This document shows positions 1 to 8,590 of a stretch of DNA of 64,000 nucleotides, piece after piece. Positions within the stretch are counted from its first letter, which is position 1. The number at the start of each line of letters is the position of its first letter. Under the pieces are notes generated by a model. It did not search any database. It saw only the letters and a program-made list of their open reading frames with translations, and was not told where the DNA came from. The position numbers and the translations under genes are program-made. This DNA is from Actinocorallia longicatena (GTDB lineage: Bacteria > Actinomycetota > Actinomycetes > Streptosporangiales > Streptosporangiaceae), in contig NZ_BAAAUV010000016.1 of NCBI RefSeq assembly GCF_039534125.1, positions 1-64,000 of the forward strand. The letters run 5' to 3'.

Positions 1-92
1 ACCTCGGCGGGCGCCGCCGCGGGCATCGTCAGCAGCGCCCCGAGGGCGAGGGAGACGACGGCGCTCAGGGTCCGTCTCAGGGGGGAGTGCAC
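1..92 (-). CDS. Secreted protein, N-terminal signal peptide only (partial)
   Basis: Only the first 30 codons are present; the gene runs off the left edge. It starts with GTG at 92, and a GGAGG ribosome site lies about ten bases upstream. The translation is a clear Sec signal peptide: basic residues (PLRR), a hydrophobic stretch (LSAVVSLALGALLT), then alanine-rich PAAAPA with an AxA cleavage site. It follows the DUF4832 gene on the same strand by 47 bases and is probably in the same operon. Exported carbohydrate-active proteins are common in such loci, but nothing visible identifies the mature protein. Confidence 0.6.
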   Translation of the reverse strand, partial: MHSPLRRTLSAVVSLALGALLTMPAAAPAE

Positions 93-139
93 GGGCGGAT
101 GACCTCCGATGGGGGGTGGATGGGTCGGGTCGGCCCGGA

Positions 140-1531
140 TCAGGAGATCCGGATCCGGCCGAGCGTGAGCCAGCCGGGGACGGTCGCGTCCTGTCCGGCG
201 TTGGCGAAGCGGAGCGGCATGCCGCCCCGCAGGGGGTTGGCCGCGCGGAACACGAGCGTGTGCTCGCCGTGCCGCAGGCCCCGGGCGGGCAGACGCGCGG
301 TGAGCTCGGCGGGGACGCCGGGCTTGACGCCGGTCAGCTTCCAGGACGTCGTCCAGGTCCTGGCGATCCGGCCGTCGCGGCCGACGGCGGCCACCTGGAG
401 CGGCCAGTCGTAGTAGAAGGGCGCCACACCGTCGTCCTGGATCCGGATCGCGACGTCGAGATCGCCGCCCCGGTGGCCGGTCCTGACCGCGGTGACGCGC
501 AGCCGGTAACCGAGCGACTTCGCGGCCGTCAGGGCTTCGGCGTAGGCGGCGCCGGTGTGCCCCGGGGCGAAGGCGTAGTGGTCGAGCAGCCACGAGGCGT
601 GCGTCCGGGCGACGCTCCCCGCGAAGTCGCCGTCGCCGTCGGTCACGCAGTCGGACGGTGCGTTGAAGAGGCATCCCTGCAGCTCGGGACGGAGCTCGCC
701 GCCGACGGGGGCGTCCAGCCACTTGCCGGTCGTGCCGGCCTGCTCCATGAGGTCCATGAAGTGCCAGCCGGGCCCCGGCAGGGTGGAATAGGCGAAGGAG
801 TCGTCGTGGTAGCCGATGTCGAGCGCCTTGTTGTCGGTGCTCGGGTAGCGGACCATGAGGCGGGTCGCGTCGAAGGCGTCGTCGAAGGCCTTCAGGACCC
901 TGACCTGCGCGGCCTGGGAGGCGAACCAGTTCTCCGTCCCGGGGTCGCCGTTGTGCGGCCAGGTGTGCCACTCACCCCAGAAGCCCAGCAGGCCGAGCTG
1001 GACGAAGCCCGCCCGCGGATCACCGTCGTAGCGGGCGCCCAGCGCGGCGATGAACCGGTCGAGGGCGGCGGCCAGCCGCGGGTCGTCGTAGTCGGGCGAC
1101 ACGCTCCGCCCGTCGTTGCCGAAGTCGTCGTAGGGATGGGTCACCAGCCCCTGGTCGAGCAGGTACCCGGGGACGCCGCTCGGCTTGCCCGGATAGTCCA
1201 GGTAGAAGCGGAACGCCGCCTGGTGGCCGCGGCCCGCGATGGCGTCGAGCTGCTCCTCCAGAGCCGTCCAGTCGAAGCTGTCCGGGCCGGTCATCACCGC
1301 GTTGACCGGCAGGTAGAACCACTCCATGGAGTGCGGGAACGTCGAGTACGAGCCCGCGTAGGGGATGAACCCCTCCAGCGGGTTGGCGTCCGGGGCGGCC
1401 GCGGGGGCCAGCGTCCGCCAGCCCCCGGAGGGGTGCCCTGAGGCCGGTACCGCCGTCGAGAGCGCCGCCGCCGCGGTGAGCACGGCGACGGCCGCGATCC
1501 GGGCGCGCCGGGAGATCGGGAGATGGGACAT
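140..1531 (-). CDS. Secreted DUF4832-type glycoside hydrolase-like protein
   Basis: A 463-residue exported protein. Residues 1 to about 33 form a Sec signal peptide (basic SRRAR, then an alanine-rich core ending VPASG). The mature part opens with NPLEGFIPYAG and FPHSMEWFYLP, which I recognise as the start of DUF4832-type proteins. They have a TIM-barrel-like glycoside hydrolase domain of unproved activity. Acidic and aromatic clusters such as GLLGFWGEWHTWP and YLDYPGKPSG fit a sugar-binding cleft. The start has GGAGG seven bases upstream. It is divergent from a sugar-binding lipoprotein gene and close to an alpha-galactosidase, so a role in galactoside breakdown outside the cell is inferred. 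Substrate unknown. Confidence 0.75.
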   Translation of the reverse strand: MSHLPISRRARIAAVAVLTAAAALSTAVPASGHPSGGWRTLAPAAAPDANPLEGFIPYAGSYSTFPHSMEWFYLPVNAVMTGPDSFDWTALEEQLDAIAGRGHQAAFRFYLDYPGKPSGVPGYLLDQGLVTHPYDDFGNDGRSVSPDYDDPRLAAALDRFIAALGARYDGDPRAGFVQLGLLGFWGEWHTWPHNGDPGTENWFASQAAQVRVLKAFDDAFDATRLMVRYPSTDNKALDIGYHDDSFAYSTLPGPGWHFMDLMEQAGTTGKWLDAPVGGELRPELQGCLFNAPSDCVTDGDGDFAGSVARTHASWLLDHYAFAPGHTGAAYAEALTAAKSLGYRLRVTAVRTGHRGGDLDVAIRIQDDGVAPFYYDWPLQVAAVGRDGRIARTWTTSWKLTGVKPGVPAELTARLPARGLRHGEHTLVFRAANPLRGGMPLRFANAGQDATVPGWLTLGRIRIS

Positions 1532-1576
1532 CGAGGTCCTCCAGATGAGAATTGCCCGGGCGCTTATGAGTTGCCC

Positions 1577-1607
1577 TTGACAAATTTCCGATGAGCCACA
1601 TCATTAT
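1577..1607 (+). promoter_or_regulatory. Putative promoter for the sugar-binding lipoprotein gene
   Basis: The 154-base divergent gap holds an AT-rich island that stands out in this GC-rich DNA. It has a consensus -35 TTGACA at 1577-1582 and a -10-like CATTAT at 1602-1607, with a 19-base spacer, which is long. The lipoprotein start lies about 80 bases downstream. No obvious repeat shared with the promoter of the ROK regulator gene was found. Confidence 0.45.
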
Positions 1608-1685
1608 TCGAGAGCGCCGACAAGGCAAGAGGCAACTTGGAGCCGCTCTCGGCCCCACCCCGTCCCCCCAGGAAGAGGCACCTCG

Positions 1686-3044
1686 ATGATCAATAAGAAG
1701 CGGATCGGCATGGCGCTGCTGTGCGGCCTGCTCGCGAGCACGACCCTCACGGCGTGCAGCGGCTCGGACGACGGCGGCAAGCCCGGCGGCCCCGTCACGC
1801 TGAAGTACTGGCTGTGGGACGACAAGCAGCAGGCCTCGTACCAGTCCTGCGCCGACGCCTTCCACGCCGCGAACCCCGACATCACCGTCCAGATCACCCA
1901 GACGGCGTGGGCGCAGTACTGGCAGAACCTGACCACCCAGCTCGCCGCGGGCGACGCCCCCGACGTCTGGACCGACCAGGTCTCCTACTACCCGCAGTTC
2001 GTGTCCAGCCAGCAGATCCTCGACATCCAGCCCTTCGTGGACGCCGACAAGGTCGACCTGAGCCAGTACCAGGACGGCCTGGCCGACCTGTGGACCAAGG
2101 ACGGCAAGCGCTACGGCCTGCCCAAGGACTGGGACACCGAGGCGGTCGTCTACAACAGCGACATGCTCGCCGAGCAGGGCGTCAAGCCCGAGGAACTGGC
2201 CGACCTCACCTGGAACCCGGCCGACGGCGGCACCTTCGAGCAGACCATCGCCAAGCTCACCGTCGACGACAAGGGCCGCAACGGCCTCGACCCGGCCTTC
2301 GACAAGAGCCACGTCAAGGTCTACGGCTACCTGCCCGAGTGGAACGACGGCTCCCAGGGCCAGAACGGCTGGGGCGAGCTGGCGGCGGCCAACGGCTTCA
2401 CCTACCTGGACAAGAACCCCTGGGGCAGCGAGTTCAAGTACGACGACCCCAAGCTGGCCGAGACCATCGGCTGGTACAAGGCGCTGACCGACAAGGGCTT
2501 CGCGCCCCGCTTCGACAAGCAGTCGACCCTCGGCATCGACGCGGTGATGAACTCGGGCAAGGCCGCCCTGACCATCGCCGGTTCCTGGACGATCAACACC
2601 TACCTCGGCGCCGACGCCAAGCAGAAGTTCGCGCTCGCCCCGCTGCCCGTCGGCCCGTCGGGCGTCCGCAAGAGCGCCATCAACGGCCTGTCGGACGCCA
2701 TCTGGGCGGGCACCAAGAACAAGGACGCCGCCTGGAAGTGGGTCAAGTACCTCGGGTCGGCCGACTGCCAGAACGTCGTCGGCGACAACGCCGTGGTGTT
2801 CCCCGCGATCAAGACCGCGACGGACAAGGCACTGGCCGCGCACAAGGCCAAGGGCCGTGACGTGCAGGTCTACGTCGACTACACCAAGACCCCCGGCGGC
2901 ACGTTCCTGCTCCCGATCACCGACCACGGCACCGAGGTCAGCCAGATCGTCCAGGACGCCCTGCAGTCGGTCATCCTCGGCAAGGCCGAGCCCGCCGAGG
3001 CGCTGAAGAAGGCCAACACCCAGGTCAACGGCCTGTTCGGCTGA
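1686..3044 (+). CDS. Sugar ABC transporter substrate-binding lipoprotein
   Basis: Extracellular solute-binding protein family 1, 452 residues. A lipoprotein signal peptide ends in the lipobox LTAC, so the cysteine near residue 24 is lipidated and anchors the protein outside the membrane. The body has typical family features: LKYWLWDD near the N-terminus, AAGDAPDVWTDQ, YGLPKDWDTEAVVYN, and a late INGLSDAIWAGTKNKDAAWKWVKYL segment. Such proteins deliver mono- or oligosaccharides to a two-permease importer. No permease or ATPase genes lie beside it, so the membrane part must be encoded elsewhere. The following alpha-galactosidase gene suggests an alpha-galactoside ligand. ATG 1686 has GGAAGAGG upstream. 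Confidence 0.9.
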   Translation: MINKKRIGMALLCGLLASTTLTACSGSDDGGKPGGPVTLKYWLWDDKQQASYQSCADAFHAANPDITVQITQTAWAQYWQNLTTQLAAGDAPDVWTDQVSYYPQFVSSQQILDIQPFVDADKVDLSQYQDGLADLWTKDGKRYGLPKDWDTEAVVYNSDMLAEQGVKPEELADLTWNPADGGTFEQTIAKLTVDDKGRNGLDPAFDKSHVKVYGYLPEWNDGSQGQNGWGELAAANGFTYLDKNPWGSEFKYDDPKLAETIGWYKALTDKGFAPRFDKQSTLGIDAVMNSGKAALTIAGSWTINTYLGADAKQKFALAPLPVGPSGVRKSAINGLSDAIWAGTKNKDAAWKWVKYLGSADCQNVVGDNAVVFPAIKTATDKALAAHKAKGRDVQVYVDYTKTPGGTFLLPITDHGTEVSQIVQDALQSVILGKAEPAEALKKANTQVNGLFG

Positions 3045-3060
3045 TCGTTCCACCTCTGTC

Positions 3061-3099
3061 CCGCCCGGCGGGGCTCTATCCCGGAGCCCCGCCGGGCGG
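3061..3099 (+). terminator. Strong intergenic hairpin after the binding-protein gene
   Basis: A perfect 16-bp inverted repeat (3061-3076 with 3084-3099) around a 7-base loop, almost all G and C. There is no T-run. It sits between the binding-protein stop and the alpha-galactosidase ribosome site. Such hairpins after binding-protein genes often protect the upstream message and reduce read-through, giving more lipoprotein than enzyme. That role is inferred. Confidence 0.7.
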
Positions 3100-3123
3100 T
3101 CACCGCTGCTTCTAAGGAGAGCC

Positions 3124-4617
3124 ATGCCCCTGCTCGTCGACCTGGACGGCCGCACCTTCGCGGTCGAACCGACGGGTTCCGAGCCCCCCGAGCCCGTGAC
3201 CGGAGGCCTGCTGCTGCCTCCCGGCCGGGTCGCGGTCCTGCACGGGCTCGCCGACGCCCTCTTCTACCGCCACGGCCAGAACTCCTGGAGCCCGTGCGGC
3301 TGGCGGCGCCTCAGCGAGGCCCCGCTGCGGATCGCCGACCCCCGGCGGCGGCTCACCGCCGACGACACCGTCTGGGACGACCCGGCCCGCCACCATTCCT
3401 CGGCCGTCGCCGCGCTCCAGGGTCCGGACGGCCGGGTGCTGCTGCTCGGCTCGCTCGGGCTCGGCACCCCGCGGCTCTCCGCCGACCACGACACCCTCGC
3501 CGGCTGGTGCGAGGACGACGGCGCCCCGTGGTTCCTCGCCTACGGGCCCGAGCAGGAGGTGTTCGCGGACTACGCCGGCCATCTGGCCGGCCGGCTGGGC
3601 AGCAGCGACCGCCGCGCGGGCAACGTGTGGTGCACCTGGTACGCCTACTACGAGGGCATCACCGAGCAGGTGCTGAACAAGGACGTCGCCGAGCTCGCCG
3701 ACCTGCCCTTCGACGTCGTCCAGATCGACGACGGCTGGGAGGAGGCCGTCGGCGACTGGCGGCCCAACGCCAAGTTCCCCTCGGGCATGCGCGCCATGGC
3801 CGAGCGGATCTCCGCCGCGGGCATGCGGCCGGGGCTGTGGCTCGCCCCCTTCATCGTGCTGCCCTCCTCGCGGACGGCCCGCGAGCACCCCGAGTTCCTG
3901 CTGCGCGACGCCGCCGGGGAGCCGGTCGTGGCCGGCCACAACTGGGGCACCGCCTACTGGGCGCTCGACGTGACGCACCCCGGCGTCCGGGAGCACCTCA
4001 CCGAGCTGATCCACCGGGTGGTCCACGACTGGGGCTTCACCTATCTGAAGCTGGACTTCATCAACGCGGGCGCCGCACCCGGCGTCCGCGCGTCGGGAAC
4101 GCCCCGCGAGCAGGCCTACCGGGACGCCCTCGCGCTGATCCGGGAGGTCGCGGGCCCGGACGCCTACCTGCTCGGCAGCGGAGGGCTGCTGCTGCCCTCC
4201 CTGGGCCTGGTCGACGGGCTGCGCAGCGGCCCCGACGTCGCCCCGCTGTGGACCAACTACGCCAGCGAGGACCCCTCGGACGCGATGGCCTACAACGCCG
4301 TCGTGAACACCCTGCACCGGATCTGGCAGACCCCCCTGGCCCAGGTCGATCCCGACGTCGTCTACTTCCGCAGCCGCCTCAACCTGCTGACCGAGACGCA
4401 GATGGGCTGGCTGCACGACCTGGCGTCGATCTGCGGGTTCAAGGCGATCTCCGACCCGCCCTCCTGGCTGAGCCCGGGAGAGTTCGAGCGGATGACGGTC
4501 TACCTCGCCGAACGGCCGGAGATCGTCCAGGAAGGCCGCTACCGTTTCCTTCTTGACGGCCGTCGCGTCGACTTCACCGACGCACTGAACCCGGGCCAGC
4601 AGTATCCGATCTCTTGA
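3124..4617 (+). CDS. Alpha-galactosidase, GH36/clan GH-D
   Basis: A 497-residue cytoplasmic glycosidase without a signal peptide. Clan GH-D retaining alpha-galactosidases use two aspartates. The nucleophile motif YLKLDF is at about residues 307-312 (nucleophile Asp311). DDGWEEAVGDW near residue 202 marks the substrate-binding strand. NVWCTWYAYYEGI and GLWLAPF are further conserved TIM-barrel strands. The N-terminal 160 residues form the beta-sandwich usual in GH36. The C-terminus is short, as in compact bacterial members. AGGAG precedes ATG 3124. It probably hydrolyses terminal alpha-galactosides brought in by a transporter that uses the preceding lipoprotein. Other alpha-glycosides cannot be excluded from sequence. 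Confidence 0.85.
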   Translation: MPLLVDLDGRTFAVEPTGSEPPEPVTGGLLLPPGRVAVLHGLADALFYRHGQNSWSPCGWRRLSEAPLRIADPRRRLTADDTVWDDPARHHSSAVAALQGPDGRVLLLGSLGLGTPRLSADHDTLAGWCEDDGAPWFLAYGPEQEVFADYAGHLAGRLGSSDRRAGNVWCTWYAYYEGITEQVLNKDVAELADLPFDVVQIDDGWEEAVGDWRPNAKFPSGMRAMAERISAAGMRPGLWLAPFIVLPSSRTAREHPEFLLRDAAGEPVVAGHNWGTAYWALDVTHPGVREHLTELIHRVVHDWGFTYLKLDFINAGAAPGVRASGTPREQAYRDALALIREVAGPDAYLLGSGGLLLPSLGLVDGLRSGPDVAPLWTNYASEDPSDAMAYNAVVNTLHRIWQTPLAQVDPDVVYFRSRLNLLTETQMGWLHDLASICGFKAISDPPSWLSPGEFERMTVYLAERPEIVQEGRYRFLLDGRRVDFTDALNPGQQYPIS

Positions 4618-4663
4618 CGTGCGGCTAGAATTTCACTTTGGTTAAGCATAATTGGGGGTAAGG

Positions 4664-5830
4664 GTGACCGACTCTGCCGGAGCCGACGTCAGCAAGCTCC
4701 GCGAACTCAACTCGCTCAGCATCGTGCGGGCGATGCGGGGCCAGGCGCCCGCGACGGTCACCGAACTCGCCACCCGGACCGGCCTGTCCCGGCCGGGCAC
4801 CGACGTCGTGGTCCGCGGGCTGGTCACCGACGGTTGGGTGAAGGTCGTCGAACCAGACGGCAGCAGTGTCGGACGCCCTGCCCGCCGCTACCGCTTCAAC
4901 GCCGGCGCCGGGCACGTGCTCGGCGTCGACGTCGGCGGCCACAAGATCCTCGTGCTGCTCGCCGACCTCGACGGGACGGTCCTCCACCGGCACCGGCTGC
5001 CCGTCGAGCCCGACTTGGATCCGGCCGAGCGCCTCGAGGCCGTCGACACCGCCATCGCCCAGTGCCTGGACGCCGCCGGGATCCGGCCCGACCAGATCTG
5101 GGCCGTCACGGTCGGGGTGACGGGACCCGTCGACGCGACCGGGCGCACCACCCTGTTCAACTCGCTGCCGGGCTGGGCGAGCGTCGCGCCGGCCGAGCAT
5201 CTCGCGGCCCGCTTCTCCTGCCCGATTTCGGTCGAGAACGACTGCAAGCTCGCCGCCGTCGCCGAGCGCTGGCAGGGCGCCGCGCAGGACGCCGACGACA
5301 TCGTCTACCTGCTCGCCGGCATGCGGACCGGCGCCGGTCTCATCCTCGACGGCACCCTGCGGCGCGGCTACGGCGGAGCCGCCGGTGAGATCGGGGCGCT
5401 CAAGGCGGTCCGCTGGCTCTCCGCTCCCTCGCACATCGAGAACTGCCCGGGAATGCCCGCGGACGTCCATCCCGACGACAAGGCGGCCTGGGTCTTCGAG
5501 CAGGCCCGCCAGGGCGACCGCGACGCCAGGACCGCGCTGCGCCGCTACGTCAAGGATCTCGCGGTCGGGGCCGCGGCCCTCGTCCTGACCCTCGATCCGC
5601 AGGTCGTCATCCTCGGCGGCGGCTACTCCCGCTCGGCCGACCTCATCATCGATCCGCTCGCGCAGGAACTGGGCCGCCTGTGCCTGCGGGTGCCGGAGAT
5701 CCGGGCGTCCGACCTCGGCGCCGACAGCGTCGCCCTCGGCGCGCTGCGCGTCGCCCTGGACGAGATCGACGCCCGGCTGTTCACCGACGGGATGCCCGCC
5801 CCGCTCACCGCCGCATCCGACGGCCGGTGA
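4664..5830 (+). CDS. ROK-family transcriptional regulator
   Basis: About 388 residues. A winged helix-turn-helix (residues 10-75: LRELNSLSIVRAM, VTELATRTGLSRPGTDVVVRGL) is followed by a sugar-kinase fold (GVDVGGHKILVLLADLDG, VTGPVD, ENDCKLAAVAE, GAGLILDG, ILGGGYS). This is the NagC/XylR repressor architecture, in which a sugar or sugar phosphate releases DNA. The cysteine-rich zinc loop normally seen in ROK proteins is reduced to HIENCPG, so zinc binding looks lost. GTG 4664 was chosen because GGGGG lies five bases upstream; an in-frame TTG at 4652 is the alternative. It follows the alpha-galactosidase gene by 46 AT-rich bases and probably controls this sugar locus. Confidence 0.88.
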   Translation: MTDSAGADVSKLRELNSLSIVRAMRGQAPATVTELATRTGLSRPGTDVVVRGLVTDGWVKVVEPDGSSVGRPARRYRFNAGAGHVLGVDVGGHKILVLLADLDGTVLHRHRLPVEPDLDPAERLEAVDTAIAQCLDAAGIRPDQIWAVTVGVTGPVDATGRTTLFNSLPGWASVAPAEHLAARFSCPISVENDCKLAAVAERWQGAAQDADDIVYLLAGMRTGAGLILDGTLRRGYGGAAGEIGALKAVRWLSAPSHIENCPGMPADVHPDDKAAWVFEQARQGDRDARTALRRYVKDLAVGAAALVLTLDPQVVILGGGYSRSADLIIDPLAQELGRLCLRVPEIRASDLGADSVALGALRVALDEIDARLFTDGMPAPLTAASDGR

Positions 5831-5854
5831 GAGCACGCCGCCTCGGCGGTGAGA

Positions 5855-7039
5855 TCAGTACTGGCCCTGGGGGTCCAGGCCGAGCGCGGACTGGCCGATC
5901 ATGGTGCCGACGGCGTCCCAGTTCAGGCTGATGTGGCGGCTGACCGCGCTGGTGTCGCGCCAGGCCCGCTGGATCGGGTTGTCCAGCGACAGGCCCTGCC
6001 CGCCGGTCGCGCCGTTGACGGCCTCCACCGCCCGGACGGCCAGCGCCACCGCGAACGCCTGCCCGCGCCTGCTGAGCAGGCGCTCCTCCACCGAGACCGC
6101 CGTCCCGCCCCGGACGGTCGCGAGCCGCAGCCCGAGATCGCGGAGCAGGAGGTCACGGGCGGCGTCGACGCTCGCGGCCGCCTCGGCGACCCGAAGCTGG
6201 ACGGTCGCGAACCCGGCGATCCGGCTGCCCGCACCGGCCAGCGCCCCGCGGGTCCGCCGGGTGCCCGCCATGAGCTGGAAGTCCTCCAGCGCCCCGGCCG
6301 CGGCGCCCACCGCGACCGCCGCAAGGCAGGACGGGATGTGGCAGAGCATCGGCACCCCGTAGCCGGGGTTCGCCGGGTACAGGGCGGCGCCGGGCGTCGT
6401 GCCCGCGGTGATGTCGGACAGGAGCAGGGTCCGGTGGGCGGGGACATGGACGTCCTCCAGCTCCAGGGTCTTGCTGCCGGTCCCGGCGAGCCCCGCGACA
6501 TGCCAGTCGTCCCGGACGGTGAAGTCGGACGCCGGGACGAGGAAGAACGCCGGTGCCCCGCGGACGCCCTGCTCGGTCGGCAGGAAGGACGCGCACACCG
6601 CCCAGGTCGCGTGGTCGCTCCCGCTGGAGAACGACCAGCCGCCGCTGATGCGGTAGCCGCCGTCGTCGTCGCTCCGCGCGATGCCCGTGGGCGCGTAGGA
6701 GCCGCAGATCAGGGCGTCGGGATCGTCCTTCCACACCTCGTCCTGCGCCTGCCGGCCGAACCCGGCGAGCAGCCACTGGTGCGCGGCGAACAGGCCGCAG
6801 ACCCAGCCGGTGGACGGGCAGGCGGCCGACAGGGTGAGGACGTGCCGGACGAGCTCACCGAAGTCGGCCTCCCGGCCGCCGTGGGCGCGCGGCCGCAGCA
6901 GGCCGAAGAAGCCGGCGTCGCGGAGCTCCGCGACGGTCTCCGCCGGGACCCGGCGGTCGCGCTCGGTCCGTCCCGCGCGCTCGCGGGCGTTCACGGCGAT
7001 CGCGGCGATCAGTTCGTCCAGTTCGTGGGGGTCGTTCAT
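5855..7039 (-). CDS. Flavin-dependent monooxygenase, acyl-CoA dehydrogenase fold (HsaA-like)
   Basis: A 394-residue group D flavoprotein monooxygenase. The fold is that of acyl-CoA dehydrogenases (AELRDAGFFGLLRP, STGWVCGLFAAHQW, GGWSFSSGSDHATW, TGSKTLELEDVHVP), but without a CoA-dehydrogenation context. Relatives such as HsaA hydroxylate phenols with reduced flavin from a separate reductase. The flavin reductase gene is immediately upstream with its stop almost touching, which supports a two-component hydroxylase. ATG 7039 was preferred (AGAGG eight bases upstream) over ATG 7054, which overlaps the upstream stop but lacks a ribosome site. It is the last gene of the eight-gene operon. The substrate, probably a phenolic compound, is not known. 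Confidence 0.8.
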   Translation of the reverse strand: MNDPHELDELIAAIAVNARERAGRTERDRRVPAETVAELRDAGFFGLLRPRAHGGREADFGELVRHVLTLSAACPSTGWVCGLFAAHQWLLAGFGRQAQDEVWKDDPDALICGSYAPTGIARSDDDGGYRISGGWSFSSGSDHATWAVCASFLPTEQGVRGAPAFFLVPASDFTVRDDWHVAGLAGTGSKTLELEDVHVPAHRTLLLSDITAGTTPGAALYPANPGYGVPMLCHIPSCLAAVAVGAAAGALEDFQLMAGTRRTRGALAGAGSRIAGFATVQLRVAEAAASVDAARDLLLRDLGLRLATVRGGTAVSVEERLLSRRGQAFAVALAVRAVEAVNGATGGQGLSLDNPIQRAWRDTSAVSRHISLNWDAVGTMIGQSALGLDPQGQY

Positions 7040-7050
7040 CGTGGTTCCTC

Positions 7051-7578
7051 TCATGCGGGCACCGCGTCGATGGGCTCGCAGCGGCAGTACCGGGTGTCCT
7101 GATAGAGCAGCGGCCGTTCGGCGTCGTGCTGGCGAGCCTCCACGACCTCGCCCACGAAGATCGTGTGGGTGCCGTAGGGGACGGTCGCGGTGTTGCGGCA
7201 GAACAGGCTGGCCATCCCGTCGGCGAGGAAGCGCAGCCCGTTCTCGGCGGTCCGCCAGTCGCCGACGGCGAACCGCGCCTCGGGCGAGACGGATCCGCTG
7301 AAGGCGGCCGAGACCCGCGACTGGTCATGGGCCAGGACGTTCACGCAGAAGCCGGGGCCGCGCAGCATCAGATCGTGCAGAAGGGTCCGCTGGTTGACGC
7401 AGACCAGGAGCGCGGGCGGGTCCATCGACAGCGAGGAGACCGCGGTGGCGGTCATGCCGTGCTCGCGGCCGAGGCCCTCCTTGGCGTCGGCCGCGGTGAT
7501 GACCGTGACGGTCGAGGCGACCCTCCGCATGACCGTGCGGAAGACGCCGGTGAGGTCGCTGGTGTCGGATGACGGCAT
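7051..7578 (-). CDS. Flavin reductase of a two-component monooxygenase
   Basis: A 175-residue flavin-reductase-like FMN-binding protein of the HpaC/HsaB type. Typical segments are FRTVMRRVASTVTVITA, GMTATAVSSLSMDPPALLVCVNQ, FCVNVLAHDQ and THTIFVGEV. It passes reduced flavin made with NAD(P)H to the adjacent monooxygenase. ATG 7578 has AGGAGG seven bases upstream. The gene lies 25 bases after the amidohydrolase gene and is probably co-transcribed with it. Confidence 0.88.
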   Translation of the reverse strand: MPSSDTSDLTGVFRTVMRRVASTVTVITAADAKEGLGREHGMTATAVSSLSMDPPALLVCVNQRTLLHDLMLRGPGFCVNVLAHDQSRVSAAFSGSVSPEARFAVGDWRTAENGLRFLADGMASLFCRNTATVPYGTHTIFVGEVVEARQHDAERPLLYQDTRYCRCEPIDAVPA

Positions 7579-7603
7579 GTCTGCCCCTCCTTCGGGATTC
7601 GGG

Positions 7604-8590
7604 TCAGGTCTCGGGGAAGCAGGTGAGGCGGGAGAAGCGGGGGAAGAGCGGGACGGCGTTGGCGCCCCCGACCGCCGCGAGCTCGTCGGCGGTGAGGCCG
7701 TCGAAGGCGGCCAGGTTGTCGTTGTTGCGCGTCACCGTGGCCTCCGGTGCGAGCGGCCAGTCGGTGCCGAACAGCAGATGGCCGGGGCTCGTGACCTCGA
7801 GCGCGGGCCGCAGCGAGTGGGGTCCGCCCGCCAGCGCCGTCTCGTAGTACAGGCCGCGCAGGACGCCCGTGACGTGGGCGGGGTCGATGTCCGCGTCGCC
7901 GGGCCCCATCCCCATCACGGTGTGCTCGGCGATCCGCCAGCCGAGCGAGGGCAGCGGCCCGCCGCAGTGGGCCAGGATCAGTTTCAGCCCGGGGTACCGC
8001 TGGAACACCCCGGTGTAGATCGCGTTGGTGACGGTGCGGGCGGTGTCGAAGGTGAACTCGACGACCGACGGGGACCGGCCGAAGCCGACGGCGTCCAGGC
8101 AGGGCGGATTGCGGGGATGCACGAAGGCGGGCACGCCGCGTTCGTGGATCTCGGCGAGGATCGGCTCGTAGTGGTCGCCGCCCAGGTAGTGGCCGCCCTC
8201 GGCGTTGGAGGTGAGCAGGACGCCGTCGAGGTGGAGGACGTCGAGGGCGTGGCGGAGCTCGGCCAGCGCGCTCGCGGAGTCGTCGGCGGGGAGCGAGGCG
8301 AAGGCGCCGAACCGGCCGGGGTGCTTCTCGGCGAGCTCCGCGTACTCCTCGTTGACGGCGCGGCAGAACCGGGTCGCCAGGGCGGGGTCCTCCGGGGTCC
8401 CGCGGAAGGACCAGGGGGCGGACAGGATCTGGGTCGCGATGCCGTGCCGGTCCATGAAGGCGAGCGCGGCCTCGGTGCTCCACCGCGCCGGGATCTTGTA
8501 GCCGCCGGCGAGGGAGAAGCCGGAGGCGAACATCTCCGCCACGGCCGGGCCGAGATAGTGGGAGTGCACGTCGATGCGACGGGCGGTCAT
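7604..8590 (-). CDS. Amidohydrolase family 2 protein (ACMSD-like)
   Basis: A 328-residue metal-dependent TIM-barrel hydrolase or decarboxylase. DVHSHYLG near residue 7 supplies the HxH metal pair, FVHPRNPP and LAHCGG supply later histidines, and FGTDWP supplies the terminal aspartate. The closest functional types are aminocarboxymuconate-semialdehyde decarboxylase and related decarboxylases of ring-cleavage products. Its start overlaps the upstream permease stop in an ATGA. In this operon it could decarboxylate or hydrolyse an aromatic acid or cleavage product. Exact reaction unproved. Confidence 0.82.
   Translation of the reverse strand: MTARRIDVHSHYLGPAVAEMFASGFSLAGGYKIPARWSTEAALAFMDRHGIATQILSAPWSFRGTPEDPALATRFCRAVNEEYAELAEKHPGRFGAFASLPADDSASALAELRHALDVLHLDGVLLTSNAEGGHYLGGDHYEPILAEIHERGVPAFVHPRNPPCLDAVGFGRSPSVVEFTFDTARTVTNAIYTGVFQRYPGLKLILAHCGGPLPSLGWRIAEHTVMGMGPGDADIDPAHVTGVLRGLYYETALAGGPHSLRPALEVTSPGHLLFGTDWPLAPEATVTRNNDNLAAFDGLTADELAAVGGANAVPLFPRFSRLTCFPET

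Noticed and set aside
1577..4663. A shared ROK operator in the promoters at 1577-1607 and 4620-4663
   Set aside because: Both are AT-rich but I could not align a common dyad beyond AATTTC.
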